A stretch of 64,000 bases of DNA from Streptomyces huasconensis (GTDB taxonomy: Bacteria; Actinomycetota; Actinomycetes; Streptomycetales; Streptomycetaceae), in the NCBI GenBank assembly GCA_004010275.1, contig RBWT01000008.1:1-64000 (forward strand), read 5' to 3'. This document shows, one piece after another, positions 52,240 to 61,963 of the stretch. Each line of letters opens with the position of its first letter. Within the stretch, counting starts at the first letter, position 1. The notes below the pieces were generated by a model that saw nothing but the letters and a program-made list of their open reading frames with translations, was not told the DNA's origin and searched no databases. The translations under genes were made by a program, and so were the position numbers.

Positions 52240-53484
52240 ATGCGCGTTCTGTTCACCGTCTCCAACTGGCCCGGCCACTGGCATGCGATGGTGCCGCTGG
52301 GCTGGGCGCTCCAGGCGGCCGGACACCAGGTGAGGGTGGCCTGCACGCCGTGCCAGGCGGGACCGGTGACCCACGCGGGTCTCATGCCGGTGCCGCTGCT
52401 CGAAGCGATGGACATGACCGTCCGGGGCCGGCTGCACAACTACCGCAAGGCCACGGTCGGCACCTGGCCCTTCGCCACCTTGCCGCCGCATCCGCTCACC
52501 GGCGAACCGCTCGCGTTCCTCGACGAGTTCGACATGGAGACGTGGTCGGCGCAGAACCGCGACTGGGCGCTCGGGATCGTCGACCGCAGTGCCGACGCGG
52601 CCGTGGACTTCGCGCGCCAGTGGCGGCCCGACCTGGTCGTCCACGACCTGATGAGCCTGGAGGGCCCCCTGGTCGGCGGGGCCCTGAAGATCCCCGCCCT
52701 GCTGTACCTGTGGGGGCCGTGCGGCCCGCAGGACCCGGTTCCCGGGGCCCCGCCCGGAGCGAGCTTCGTGCCCATGGACCCGGCCGGAGTCTTCGAGCGG
52801 CACGGCGCCGGACCGATGGACGCCGACGTCTACACGCACGTCATCGACCCCTCACCGGCCTCCGTACGACCGCCGTTGACGGCCGAACGCATCCCGGTGC
52901 GGCACGTGCCGTACAACGGGCCGGGGGCCCATCCCCGCCGCGGCAGCCGCCGCGCGAGGACGGCAGGCCCAGGGTGTGCGTCGTCTGGGGCACCTCCGTC
53001 AGCGGGGTGCACGGGCCCGCGTCGTTCGCCGTGCGCGCATCGTCGAGGCGCTCGCGCAGACCGACGCGAGGTGCTGCTCGCCCTCACCGGCGACGACCGC
53101 GCCCGGGTGGAGAGCGGACCGCCGCTGCCGCCGCACGTACGGCTGCTGGAGCGCACCCCGCTCAGTCTGCTGCTCCCGGAGTGCGACCTGGTGATCCACC
53201 ACGGGGGAGCGGGCTGCACCATGACCGGCCTGGCCGCGGGCATCCCGCAGCTGGCGATCCACGCCGGCTCCGACCAGGAGGTCATCGCCGACCGGGTCGC
53301 CGCGGCGCACGCCGCCCACTCCCTGGTCAACGCCGACACGGACGCGGCGGCCGTGCACGAGGCCGTCACCCGGCTGCTCGGCGATCCGGCCCACCTGGCC
53401 GCGGCCCGTCGGCTGCGGCAGGAGATGGAGTCCCTGCCCGCGCCCGCCGACCTCGTGCCGGTCCTGTCCGCGCTGACCCGGTGA
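52240..53484 (+). CDS. Glycosyltransferase 1 (GT-B, GT1 family)
   Basis: An antibiotic-type GT1 glycosyltransferase, about 413 residues. It opens MRVLFTVSNWPGHWHAMVPL and has the C-terminal nucleotide-sugar site CDLVIHHGGAGCTMTGLAAG followed by PQLAIHAGSDQ. Between about 52,930 and 53,075 the frame changes more than once; the conserved RVCVVWGTSVSGVHG and RIVEALAQTD appear in the other frames, so the enzyme is intact. It is divergent from TetR with a candidate operator between them. Its sugar and acceptor are unknown; candidates are the olivose- or rhodinose-type sugars. Confidence 0.9.
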   Translation: MRVLFTVSNWPGHWHAMVPLGWALQAAGHQVRVACTPCQAGPVTHAGLMPVPLLEAMDMTVRGRLHNYRKATVGTWPFATLPPHPLTGEPLAFLDEFDMETWSAQNRDWALGIVDRSADAAVDFARQWRPDLVVHDLMSLEGPLVGGALKIPALLYLWGPCGPQDPVPGAPPGASFVPMDPAGVFERHGAGPMDADVYTHVIDPSPASVRPPLTAERIPVRHVPYNGPGAHPRRGSRRARTAGPGCASSGAPPSAGCTGPRRSPCAHRRGARADRREVLLALTGDDRARVESGPPLPPHVRLLERTPLSLLLPECDLVIHHGGAGCTMTGLAAGIPQLAIHAGSDQEVIADRVAAAHAAHSLVNADTDAAAVHEAVTRLLGDPAHLAAARRLRQEMESLPAPADLVPVLSALTR

Positions 53485-53560
53485 AGACCCGCCCGGCCCG
53501 CACACCCGCCCCACCGCTGCCGATCGACGACCGCGCGCCCCACGAGACGAGGAACCCGCC

Positions 53561-54739
53561 ATGCGCGTCCTGGTGACGACCACTCCCGACCCGAGCCACC
53601 TGCCACCCCTGGTACCGGTCGCCTGGGCGCTGCGCGCCGCGGGCCACGAGGTGCTGGTGGCCGGCCAGCCCGACAGCGCCGAGTCCGCGCGGACCGCGGG
53701 GCTGAGCCTGGTCTCGTTCGGTGAACGGTTCGACACCGAACAACTGGTGCTGAACTCCCTGGCCCCCGGCAAGCGCCCGCTGGAGAACCGGCCAGGGCCC
53801 AGGCCCGCCACGAAGGGCGGCTTCGGCGGCGTCTGGATCGAGCGCGCGCGGGCCGTGGCGGGGGAGTACCTCGCCTTCGCCCGCGCCTACCGGCCCGACC
53901 TGATCCTCTCCGACCCGCTGGACTACAGCGGACTCGTCATCGGCGGCGTGCTGGGCATCCCGGCGGTGCACCACCGCTGGGGGGTCGACCCCGTCGGCAC
54001 CCCCCGCATCCCCGCCGCCCGCGAGGAACTGGCCGACTTCTGCCGATCCTTGGGGCTGGACGCCCTGCCGGACCCCGCGGCGGTGCTCGACCCGTGCCCG
54101 CCCGCCCTCCAGCTGCCCGGCATCCGGCGGGGCACACCGGTGCGGTACGTGCCCTTCAACGGCAGTGGCGCACTGCCCGACTGGGTGCGCGCGGAGTGGG
54201 GCGCCCGGCGCTCCGGCGCCCGGCGGGTGGTGGTCTCCCTGGGCCGGCGCACCCTCGCCTACCACGGCGTCCCGTTCGTCAGAGCCCTGCTGCACGCCCT
54301 GGCCGAAGTACCGGACGTCGAACTGATCGCCACCGTCGGCGCCGACCACCGTGCCGCGGTGGGCCCCGTACCGGCCAACGTGCGGATGCTGGACCCCTTC
54401 CCGCTCCACGCCGTACTGGGCTCCTGCGACGCGATCGTCACCCACGGCGGATCGGCCACCACCATGACCGCCACGCTGCACGGGGTGCCGCAACTGGCGC
54501 TGCCGCAGATGGCCGACTGCTTCGCGCACGGCGAGCGTCTTGAGGCATGCGGCGCCGGGATCAGCCTCGCCACCGTGGCCGAGCAGGACGACGCCGCCGT
54601 GCTGCGCGCATCGCTGTCCCGGCTCCTGGACGACCCCTCCTACGCCGCCGCGGTCTCCCGGCTGCGCACCGACATGGAGCACATGCCCGCCCCGGCACAC
54701 GTGGTCCCGGAGCTGGAACACCTCGCAGCACGCGCCTGA
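53561..54739 (+). CDS. Glycosyltransferase 2 (GT-B, GT1 family)
   Basis: A complete 392-residue antibiotic glycosyltransferase. N-terminal MRVLVTTTPDPSHLPPLVPV; C-terminal CDAIVTHGGSATTMTATLHG and PQLALPQMADCFAHGERL, the donor-binding signature of macrolide/angucycline GTs. The acceptor-side LTFPPHHRWGVDP-like region reads AVHHRWGVDP, a pattern seen in P450-assisted enzymes such as DesVII/EryCIII (HRW near the middle). The gene directly after it is a P450, and some such GTs need a P450-like helper, though this P450 keeps its heme cysteine. Sugar unknown. Confidence 0.9.
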   Translation: MRVLVTTTPDPSHLPPLVPVAWALRAAGHEVLVAGQPDSAESARTAGLSLVSFGERFDTEQLVLNSLAPGKRPLENRPGPRPATKGGFGGVWIERARAVAGEYLAFARAYRPDLILSDPLDYSGLVIGGVLGIPAVHHRWGVDPVGTPRIPAAREELADFCRSLGLDALPDPAAVLDPCPPALQLPGIRRGTPVRYVPFNGSGALPDWVRAEWGARRSGARRVVVSLGRRTLAYHGVPFVRALLHALAEVPDVELIATVGADHRAAVGPVPANVRMLDPFPLHAVLGSCDAIVTHGGSATTMTATLHGVPQLALPQMADCFAHGERLEACGAGISLATVAEQDDAAVLRASLSRLLDDPSYAAAVSRLRTDMEHMPAPAHVVPELEHLAARA

Positions 54740-54817
54740 CAGGCCTCCCGACCCCGCACACACCGGCACGGCCCCACCGGGGCCCGCCGACCCACCACCG
54801 AGCGAAAGGCACCACGG

Positions 54818-56004
54818 ATGACCGCGACCGGCACGCGATGGACGTTCCACCCGGACCAGTTCTGGATGCGCGGCGAGGAGCCGCCCGGCAGGGTCGTCCG
54901 CGACCCGGACAAGGGCCTGTGGAACGTCTACGGATGGGACGAGTCACTCCAGGTGCTCGGCGCCCCGGAGACCTTCTCGTCCGATCTGAGCGTCCTCGCG
55001 CCCGAGGGCAAGCGCCAGATCTTCCCCGGCAACCTGACCACGATGGACCCGCCGGACCACACCAAGCTCCGCAAGATCGTCAGTGGTGTGTTCACCCGGG
55101 GCATGGTGGCCGCCCTCGAACCGCGCATCAAGGAACTCACCCTCGAACTCCTGGCCGGGACGGAACCGGGCAGCTCCTTCGACCTGGTGGAGGTGCTCGC
55201 CCACCCCCTGCCGGTCATCGTCATCGCCGAGCTGCTCGGCGTACCCGCCTCTGACCGCCATCTGTTCCGCGAGTGGGTCGCCAAGCTGCTCGCCAACAAC
55301 CAGAGCTTCTCCACCGGCGAGGACACCCCCGAGCTGCGCGCCCAGCGTGCGGAGACCTTCAAGCAGATCGAGAACCTCTCCGGCTATCTGCGCGAGCATG
55401 TCGAGGACCGGCGGGTGAAGCCCCGGGACGACCTGTTGAGTCGGCTCGTCGAGGCCGAGGTCGACGGGCAGCGGCTGAGCACTCCCGAAGTGGTCAACTT
55501 CGCCTTCGTGCTGCTGGTCGCCGGACACATCACCACCACCATGCTGCTGGGCAACACCATCCTGTGCCTGGACGCCCACCCGCGGGCGATGGCGGCCGTA
55601 CGGGCGGGCCGCGAACGCGTACCGGCGGCGATCGAGGAGTCCCTGCGGCTGTTCAGCCCCCTCGCCTCGCTGCGCCGCGTCACCACGCAGGAGACCCGCA
55701 TCGGCGCGCCGAGATCGCCGCCCAGCAGGTGGTGATGGTCTGGACGGCCGTCGCGAGCCGCGACCCCCGGCAGTTCGACGCCCCGCACACCTTCGACATC
55801 GACCGCGCGGCCAACGCCCATCTGGCGTTCGGCCGGGGCGCCCACTTCTGCATGGGCGCTCCGCTGGCGCGGCTCGAGGGACGCCTCGCCCTCAACATCC
55901 TCTTCGACCGCTACCCCGGGCTGCGCCGCGACCCGGACCGCGAGCCCGTGTTCATGCCCGGAGCCAACGTGATGGGTGTGGAATCACTGCACCTGCTGAC
56001 CTGA
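54818..56004 (+). CDS. Cytochrome P450
   Basis: A bacterial class I P450, about 395 residues. The I-helix reads VAGHITTTML (residues 234-243): the conserved Thr are present but the preceding acid of AGxE/DT is Ile. The heme loop FGRGAHFCMGAPLARLE carries the cysteine. The frame breaks near 55,708, between the K-helix/ExxR region (AAIEESLRLFSPLASLRR) and QVVMVWTAVASRD. It lies between glycosyltransferases 2 and 3. Options are aglycone oxidation, sugar oxidation or a helper role for GT2; sequence alone does not decide. Confidence 0.88.
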
Positions 56005-56017
56005 GAGCGAGAAACCG

Positions 56018-57151
56018 ATGAGGCTGCTCTTCGTCACCGGCCCCACCCCCTCCAACATCTTCGCCCTCGCACCGCTCGCCACCGCGGCACGGGACGCGGG
56101 TCACCAGGTCCTCATGTCGACGGTGCGGGAGCGCACCTCCGTCGTGACCGGCGTCGGGCTGCCCGCCATCGCCGCCACGACCACCCCCCTCGCCGACCTC
56201 AAGGCGACCCGGCGCTCCGGTGAGCGCGAGCACGTCCCCGACGACGTCGACCACCCCGAGTTCATCCGGTACACGGGCCGCTGGTTCGGGCGGGTGGCGG
56301 CCGAGAGCCTGGTGAGGCTCCGCGAGGTCGCCGCCGCCTGGCGGCCGGACGTGGTGATCGGCGGCCCGCACGCCTACGCGGCGGCGCTGCTGGCCCACGA
56401 ACTGTCCGTGCCGTGGGTGCGGCACACCTGGACCGCGCTCGACACCCAGGGCATCCACGTCGGCAGCGAGGACGAACTCGCCCCGGAGCTGGCGGGGCTC
56501 GGCCTGGACCGGATACCGCCCCCCGCCCTGCTCATCGACAACTGCCCGCCCTCGATCCGCCAGGCCGACGCCGCCCCGGCCCAGCAGATCCGCTACGTAC
56601 CGATCAACTCCCAGCGCGTCAGCGAACCCTGGATGTACACCCGCGGCGAGCGGCGCCGCGTCTGTGTCACCGGCGGCAGCATGGCCACCCAGGACAACAA
56701 CTTCGAGCTGATCCGCTCCATGGTCAAGAACCTCCTCGCGCGGGGGGCCGAAGTCATCGTCCCCGCCCCGCAGGAGACCGCCGACGCCCTGCGCGCGGAG
56801 TTCGGCGACATCAGGGCCGGCTGGTTCCCGCTGGACGTGGTGATGCCGACCTGCGCGCTGATCGTCCACCACGCGGGCGGCCTCACCGGCCTCACCGCGA
56901 CGCTCTCCGGCGTCCCCCAGCTCCTGTTGCCGCAGGAGGCGAAGGTACGGGAGTCCGCCCGGCTCGTGGCCCAGTACGGCTGCGCGGTCAGCCTGCTGCC
57001 CGACGAAGCCACGGAAGACAGGGTCTCCGAGGCACTGGAGAGGTTGCTCCACGAGCCCTCCTACGCGCGGCGGGCCCGTGACCTCGCCCAGGAGATCGGC
57101 ACGATGCCGCCGCCGGCCGAGGTCGTCGGCCTCGTGACCTCCCTGGCGTGA
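56018..57151 (+). CDS. Glycosyltransferase 3 (GT-B, UrdGT/LanGT-like)
   Basis: A complete 377-residue glycosyltransferase. It has RLLFVTGPTPSNIFALAPLA, the mid-protein EPWMYTRGERRRVCVTGGS linker into the C-terminal domain, and CALIVHHAGGLTGLTATLSG with PQLLLPQEAKVRESAR. The EPWMYT-x-G linker is typical of angucycline and aureolic-acid glycosyltransferases. It is a close paralog of GT4 immediately downstream, suggesting a duplication with divergence for successive sugars. The specific donor is unknown. Confidence 0.92.
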   Translation: MRLLFVTGPTPSNIFALAPLATAARDAGHQVLMSTVRERTSVVTGVGLPAIAATTTPLADLKATRRSGEREHVPDDVDHPEFIRYTGRWFGRVAAESLVRLREVAAAWRPDVVIGGPHAYAAALLAHELSVPWVRHTWTALDTQGIHVGSEDELAPELAGLGLDRIPPPALLIDNCPPSIRQADAAPAQQIRYVPINSQRVSEPWMYTRGERRRVCVTGGSMATQDNNFELIRSMVKNLLARGAEVIVPAPQETADALRAEFGDIRAGWFPLDVVMPTCALIVHHAGGLTGLTATLSGVPQLLLPQEAKVRESARLVAQYGCAVSLLPDEATEDRVSEALERLLHEPSYARRARDLAQEIGTMPPPAEVVGLVTSLA

Positions 57152-57195
57152 ACCTTTCCTCTGCCCGACCCGACCGCCTCACTGAGGAGAGCAGG

Positions 57196-58350
57196 ATGCG
57201 CGTACTCTTCGTCACCGGTGGCGGACAGGCCACCGTGTTCGCCCTGGCCCCGCTCGCCACCGCCGTGCGCGCCGCCGGGCACACCGTGTTCATGGCCGCC
57301 AACCACGAAGTCATGCCCGCGGTCACCGAGTCGGCGCTGCCCGCCGTGCCGGTCACCGAAAGCCCCCTGCGCCGCTTCATCTCGCACGACCGGCAGGGGC
57401 GGCCCGTCGAGCTGCCGCTCGGCAGGCCGGTCTCCGAACAGGGCGAGTTCACCGGCCGCTGGTTCGCCAGAATGGCCGCCGAGAGCCTGCCGGCGCTGCG
57501 GGAGTTCACCGCGCGGTGGCGCCCCGACCTCGTCGTGGGCGGCACGACCACCTACGCCGCCGCACTGCTCGCGCGCCACCTCGGAGTGCCGTACGTCCGT
57601 CTTGCCTGGGACGCGATAGACGCCCGCCACGTCCATCCCGGCGCGGACCGCGAACTGGCCCCCGAACTCGCCCGCCTGGGCCTGGCCGAGCTGCCGGAGC
57701 CCGACCTCTTCATCGACGTCTGCCCGCCGAGCCTGCGCCCCCGGGAGGCGGCCCCCGCCGAGCCGATGCGGTTCGTGCTCGGCAACCGGCACCGGGTGCT
57801 CGAGCCGTGGATGTACACCAAGGGCGAAGGCCTGCGGGTCTGCGTCACCGCGGGCAGCCAGGTGACGCGCGACGGCGGGCACCGGCTCTTCGAGTTCCTC
57901 ACCCGGGCCGTCCGCGAAGTCGCCCCGCTCGACGCCGAAGTCCTGGTCGCCGCCCCGCAGGCGCTCGTCGCCGACGTGCGGTCCGAGTGCCGCGACGTGC
58001 GGCGGCTGCGGGCCGGCTGGCTGCCGCTGGACGTGGTCGTGCCCACCTGCGACCTGCTCGTCCACCACGGCGGCGGCGTCGGAGCCTGGCCGGCATGTGC
58101 GCCGGTGTGCCCCAGGCCATCGTGCCCGGGGCCGACATGCTCGCCGACGCGGCCCGCCGCCTGGCCGGGTACGGCGCGGCGATCGCCCTGCCGACCGTGA
58201 CGACCGGCGGACGCCATCGGCGCCGCGGCCCGGCAGCTCCTGTCGGTCCCGAGCCACACCGCGCGCGCCGGGGAACTGCGGGCCGAGATCGAGGCGCTGC
58301 CGACCCCGCACGACATGGTCCCCGCCCTGGAGAAGCTGGCGCGCGGCTGA
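57196..58350 (+). CDS. Glycosyltransferase 4 (GT-B, UrdGT/LanGT-like)
   Basis: About 385 residues, closely paralogous to GT3: RVLFVTGGGQATVFALAPLA, EPWMYTKGEGLRVCVTAGS, and CDLLVHHGGGVGSLAGMCAG, the last read across a frame break near 58,083. A second break near 58,205 precedes the C-terminal GAAARQLLSVPSHTARAG, which ends at 58350. ATG 57196, with GAGGAGA upstream, is preferred to the GTG at 57148, because the protein family begins at this Met. As the last gene before the noviose-type operon it is a candidate for attaching that sugar, but this is positional inference only. Confidence 0.9.
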
Positions 58351-58414
58351 CCGGGTCCGGTCCGGGCGCGGCCCCTTGTAAAACGTCTGACACTCCCCGG
58401 ATTTTCCCAGCTAT

Positions 58415-58459
58415 TTCTTGAGGTAATCCCCGAATGGGCGGCATTGACCACCTCAAGAA
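58415..58459. promoter_or_regulatory. Perfect 10-bp inverted repeat upstream of the noviose-type operon
   Basis: TTCTTGAGGT (58415-58424) and its exact complement ACCTCAAGAA (58450-58459) are 25 bp apart. The right arm lies inside the spacer of the predicted promoter, so binding there would affect transcription. A regulator dimer or looping site is plausible. Confidence 0.6.
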
Positions 58460-58473
58460 TTCGAAGATAGAGT
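58444..58473 (+). promoter_or_regulatory. Promoter of the noviose-type sugar operon
   Basis: TTGACC at 58444-58449, an 18-bp spacer, then TAGAGT at 58468-58473, in a low-GC 180-bp gap. Start near 58480 and a leader of about 54 nt ending in CAGGAGGGA. Confidence 0.6.
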
Positions 58474-58533
58474 TCCCCGGTATCGCACTCCTGCTCAATT
58501 CATTTCCGCGCCTGCCAGGTTCAGGAGGGACGA

Positions 58534-59175
58534 ATGAAAGCGCGAAAACTCGCCGTGGAAGGCGCCATAGAATTCACTCCGCGCTCGTTCTCGGACGACC
58601 GCGGGGTGTTCGCCACCCCTTTCCAGCAGTCCGCTTTCGAGGCGGCGAAGGGCGGACCGCTCTTCCCCGTCGCCCAGAGCAATCACAGCGTGTCCCGGCG
58701 CGGAGTCGTCCGGGGCATCCACTACACCGGTACGCCCCCGGGCGCCGCCAAATACGTCTACTGCGCCGCCGGCAGGTCGCTCGACATCGTCGTGGACATC
58801 AGACAGGGCTCGCCCACCTACGGCCGCTGGGACGCGGTCCTCCTGGACCCGGAGGAACTGCGCGCCGTCTACCTCCCGGTGGGCGTCGGGCACGCGTTCG
58901 TCGCGCTCACCGACCACACGGTGATGTCGTATCTGACCTCCACGCCGTACGTGGCCGACAACGAGCTGGCGCTGTCGGTCCTCGACCCGGCCCTCGGCCT
59001 GCCCATCCCCGAGGGCATCGAGCCCCTGCTCTCCGAACGGGACACCCACGCCCTCACCCTCGAACAGGCGGCCGCGCGCGGTCTGCTGCCGTCCTACGAA
59101 CACTGCCTGGAACTCGAAGCCGAACTGAGCGCCGGAAGTCACGTGGTACAAGGAACGACGGGAGGGCTGCGATGA
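58534..59175 (+). CDS. dTDP-4-keto-6-deoxyglucose 3-(or 3,5-)epimerase (NovW/RmlC family)
   Basis: A 213-residue cupin epimerase. FTPRSFSDDRGVFATPFQQ is the N-terminal signature, RGVVRGIHYTG contains the catalytic His, and VGVGHAFVALTDHTVMSYL forms the cupin core, ending with LDPALGLPIP. NovW is the equivalent in novobiocin. It epimerises C-3 and probably C-5 of dTDP-4-keto-6-deoxyglucose, leading to L-sugars such as noviose or rhodinose. It begins the last operon, with CAGGAGGGA upstream, and its stop overlaps the thymidylyltransferase start. Confidence 0.92.
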   Translation: MKARKLAVEGAIEFTPRSFSDDRGVFATPFQQSAFEAAKGGPLFPVAQSNHSVSRRGVVRGIHYTGTPPGAAKYVYCAAGRSLDIVVDIRQGSPTYGRWDAVLLDPEELRAVYLPVGVGHAFVALTDHTVMSYLTSTPYVADNELALSVLDPALGLPIPEGIEPLLSERDTHALTLEQAAARGLLPSYEHCLELEAELSAGSHVVQGTTGGLR

Positions 59176-60101
59176 AAGGAATAGTCCTCGCCGGCGGCAG
59201 CGGAACGCGACTCAAACCGCTGACCGGAGTCGTCTCCAAACAGATTCTTCCGGTCTACAACAAGCCGATGGTCTATTATCCGCTGTCGGTGCTCATGCTC
59301 GCCGGTATCCGCGACATCCTGCTGATCTCGGCACCCGACCACCTGGACATGTTCCGCCGTCTTCTCGGCGACGGATCGCAACTCGGGGTGCGCCTCACCT
59401 ACGCCGAGCAGAAGGAACCCAACGGCATCGCCGAAGCGTTCCTGCTGGGCGCCGATCACATCGGGGACGACCAGGTCGCCCTCATACTCGGCGACAACGT
59501 CTTCCACGGGTACAAATTCTCCGAACTGCTGCGCAGCACGGTGGAGCAACTGGACGGCTGCGCGCTCTTCGGCTACCCCGTCCAGGACCCATGGCGGTAC
59601 GGAATCGCCGAACTGGACGCCGAACGCCGGCTGGTGGGCCTGGTGGAGAAGCCGATCGAACCACGCTCCAACATCGCCGTCACCGGCCTGTACATGTACG
59701 ACAACGACGTCGTCCGGCTGGCCCAGGACCTCGTCCCCTCGCAGCGCGGCGAACTGGAGATCACGGACATCAACCGGATCTACCTGGAACAGGGCAGGGC
59801 GCATCTGGCCGAGCTGGGCCGGGGCTTCGTCTGGCTCGACATGGGCACCCACGATTCCCTGCTGGAGGCCGGTCAGTACGTACAGATCCTCGAACAGCGC
59901 CAGGGGGTCCGCATCGGCTGCGTGGAGGAAGTGGCGTACCGCAAGGGCTTCATCAGCGCCGAGGAGTGCCGGCAGCTCGCCCACCAGCAGACCGGCGAGT
60001 ACGGGGAGTACCTCCTCGACCTCATCGGCGCAGACCGTGTCCCGTCCGGGAGGAACCATGAAGAACCCTTGGCCGCCCGCACGGGAGCCGCGCTGCGCTG
60101 A
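59172..60101 (+). CDS. rmlA: Glucose-1-phosphate thymidylyltransferase
   Basis: A 309-residue nucleotidyltransferase beginning MKGIVLAGGSGTRLKPLT, with SKQILPVYNKPMVYYPLSV, LGDNVFHG and LEITDINRIYL, all standard for RmlA/NovV/StrD. It makes dTDP-glucose from glucose-1-phosphate and TTP, and is the sole thymidylyltransferase in the window, so it should feed every dTDP-sugar branch of the cluster. The C-terminal tail after LLDLIGADRV is longer and divergent, overlapping the next gene by 44 bp. It is unbroken. Confidence 0.95.
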   Translation: MKGIVLAGGSGTRLKPLTGVVSKQILPVYNKPMVYYPLSVLMLAGIRDILLISAPDHLDMFRRLLGDGSQLGVRLTYAEQKEPNGIAEAFLLGADHIGDDQVALILGDNVFHGYKFSELLRSTVEQLDGCALFGYPVQDPWRYGIAELDAERRLVGLVEKPIEPRSNIAVTGLYMYDNDVVRLAQDLVPSQRGELEITDINRIYLEQGRAHLAELGRGFVWLDMGTHDSLLEAGQYVQILEQRQGVRIGCVEEVAYRKGFISAEECRQLAHQQTGEYGEYLLDLIGADRVPSGRNHEEPLAARTGAALR

Positions 60102-61085
60102 GCCGGTCGCGGCCGGCGTGTCGGACAGCGCCCCCACCGCCGTCGTGCTGGGCGGCACCGGATGTATCGGGCGGCACATCTGTGCCGCCTTCGCCCGTCA
60201 GGGGTACCGGGTCGTGACGGTGACGCGCCGGCCCGCGCCCCGGGTGGCGCCCCACCCGCATCGCCGGCTCGACCTGGAGACGGCGCAGCCGGCGGCACTG
60301 CGCGCGGTGTTCGACGACGAACGCGCCGACGTGGTCGTCAACGCCACCGACATGGCGGGCGCGACCGACGCGACCGGCGCCGCCGACGGCGGCGAGGCCC
60401 GCGCCGCCGAACTGCTCGACGCCAACGAGGGGCTCGCCCGCAGACTCGTCGAGGCCCTGTCCGGCGCGGCACGCGGGCCCCGGCTCATCCACATCGGAAC
60501 CATCCACGAGTACGGTCCCGGCGAGAGCGGTGTCCCGCTGCACGAGGACATCGAGCCCGCCCCTGCCAACGCCTACGCACGCGCGAAACTGGCGGGCTCC
60601 CAGGTCGTCCTGGACGCGGCCCGGGCGGGAGCCGTGAGCGCCGTGGTGCTCCGCCTCGTCAACACCTGCGGGCCGTATCCGACGCCCGCGGGGTTCGCCG
60701 GGAAGCTCCTGCCCGTCCTGCTGGCCGCCGCTGCCGCCGATGAGCCGCCGTCGATCACCGTGGGCGGGGCGATGCGCGACTGGATCGATGTGCGCGACGT
60801 AGCCGAGGCCGCCGTCCTCGCGGCGCGACGCCGGTGGACGGCCACGCCTTCAACATCGGCAGCGGCGTCTGCGTCTCCATGCGGGAGCTGGTCGGGCACG
60901 CGCTGGCGGCGGCCGGCCTGCCCGACTCCGGGGTCCGCGAGACCGCCGGGCCGCTGCGCAGCCTGGGCGCCGACTGGATACAGGCCGACATCGGCCGGGC
61001 CCGCGCCCTGCTCGGCTGGAGTCCCGCGATCCCGCTGAAGCAGTCCATGCGCGACATGTGGGACGCGGGCGAGACGAGCCGCTGA
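60058..61085 (+). CDS. dTDP-sugar 4-ketoreductase (NovS-like)
   Basis: About 342 residues, an NAD-dependent epimerase/dehydratase-family reductase. The nucleotide motif VVLGGTGCIGRHICAAF starts about residue 29. IHIGTIHEYGPG, the Y-x3-K in ANAYARAKLAGSQ, and RLVNTCGPYPTP follow. The frame breaks near 60,830 and continues as GHAFNIGSGVCVSMREL to the end. In the novobiocin pathway the equivalent NovS performs the last reduction of the noviose pathway. ATG 60058 has GGGAGGAACC before it; GTG 60118, after the upstream stop, is an alternative start. Sugar assignment rests on neighbours. Confidence 0.85.
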
Positions 61086-61124
61086 CGGCCGTCGCCATCC
61101 TGGCCATACCCGAGAGAGGAAGAC

Positions 61125-61901
61125 ATGACGGACATCGAGTACAAGGACCCGCGTACCGTGCCGCACGAGTCGGAGGCGGAGCGCGACTCACGGCTGCGGC
61201 TGACCGAACTGCTGGCCCGGACACCGATACCGCCCGAGTACCTGATCGACAACCTGCCCGTCTACCTGCGCCGCCCCCAGCTGGCGGACCTGCTGGCCAT
61301 GGACGCGCTGTACCGGCGCATCGTCGACGTGCCGGGCGTCATCATGGAGTTCGGAGTGCTGCACGGGCGGCACCTGGCCGCCTTCACCGCACTGCGCAGC
61401 ATCTACGAGCCCTACAACTCGCTGCGCCGGGTCATCGGCTTCGACACCTTCACCGGCTTCCCGGACATCTCCGACATCGACCGGGCCACTCCGAGTGCCG
61501 TCGCCGGCCGGTTCGCCGTCCCCGAGGACGAGGTGGAGCACCTGCGCCAGGTGCTGGCCGCCCACGAGGCGAACGAGCCGTACGGCCACACCCAGCGCAG
61601 CTTCGTCGTCCAGGGCGACGTGCGCAAGACGGTCCCGCAGTACCTCCAGGAGAACCCGGAGACGGTCGTCGCCCTCGCCTACATCGACCTCGACCTGTAC
61701 GAACCCACCCTGGAGACCCTGCACGCCCTGCGCCCGCATCTGGCCAAGGGCAGCATCATCGCCTTCGACGAGCTGGCACACCCCAAGTGGCCGGGTGAGA
61801 CCAAGGCACTGACCGAATTCCTCGACCTGGGCAGCGTCACGCTCCACCAGCTGCCCCACCGCGAGTCCCCGATCATCTACCTGGTGTGGGGCGAGAACTG
61901 A
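61125..61901 (+). CDS. TylF/NovP-type sugar O-methyltransferase
   Basis: A 258-residue metal-dependent SAM methyltransferase of the TylF/MycF/NovP family. VIMEFGVLHGRHLAAF is the SAM-binding loop, VIGFDTFTGFPDI is a family signature, and YIDLDLYEPTLETL with AFDELAHPKWPGE holds the metal-binding acids. NovP methylates the 4-hydroxyl of noviose after glycosyl transfer; TylF and MycF methylate other deoxysugars. Next to a C-methyltransferase and carbamoyltransferase, NovP-like action is the natural reading. Strong AGAGAGGAAG ribosome site; complete. Confidence 0.88.
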   Translation: MTDIEYKDPRTVPHESEAERDSRLRLTELLARTPIPPEYLIDNLPVYLRRPQLADLLAMDALYRRIVDVPGVIMEFGVLHGRHLAAFTALRSIYEPYNSLRRVIGFDTFTGFPDISDIDRATPSAVAGRFAVPEDEVEHLRQVLAAHEANEPYGHTQRSFVVQGDVRKTVPQYLQENPETVVALAYIDLDLYEPTLETLHALRPHLAKGSIIAFDELAHPKWPGETKALTEFLDLGSVTLHQLPHRESPIIYLVWGEN

Positions 61902-61963
61902 CCTCCGGTGCCAGCAGGTGCCGCCCACCGGAACCCGCTGCCTGAGCCCGACTTGGAGAAGGA

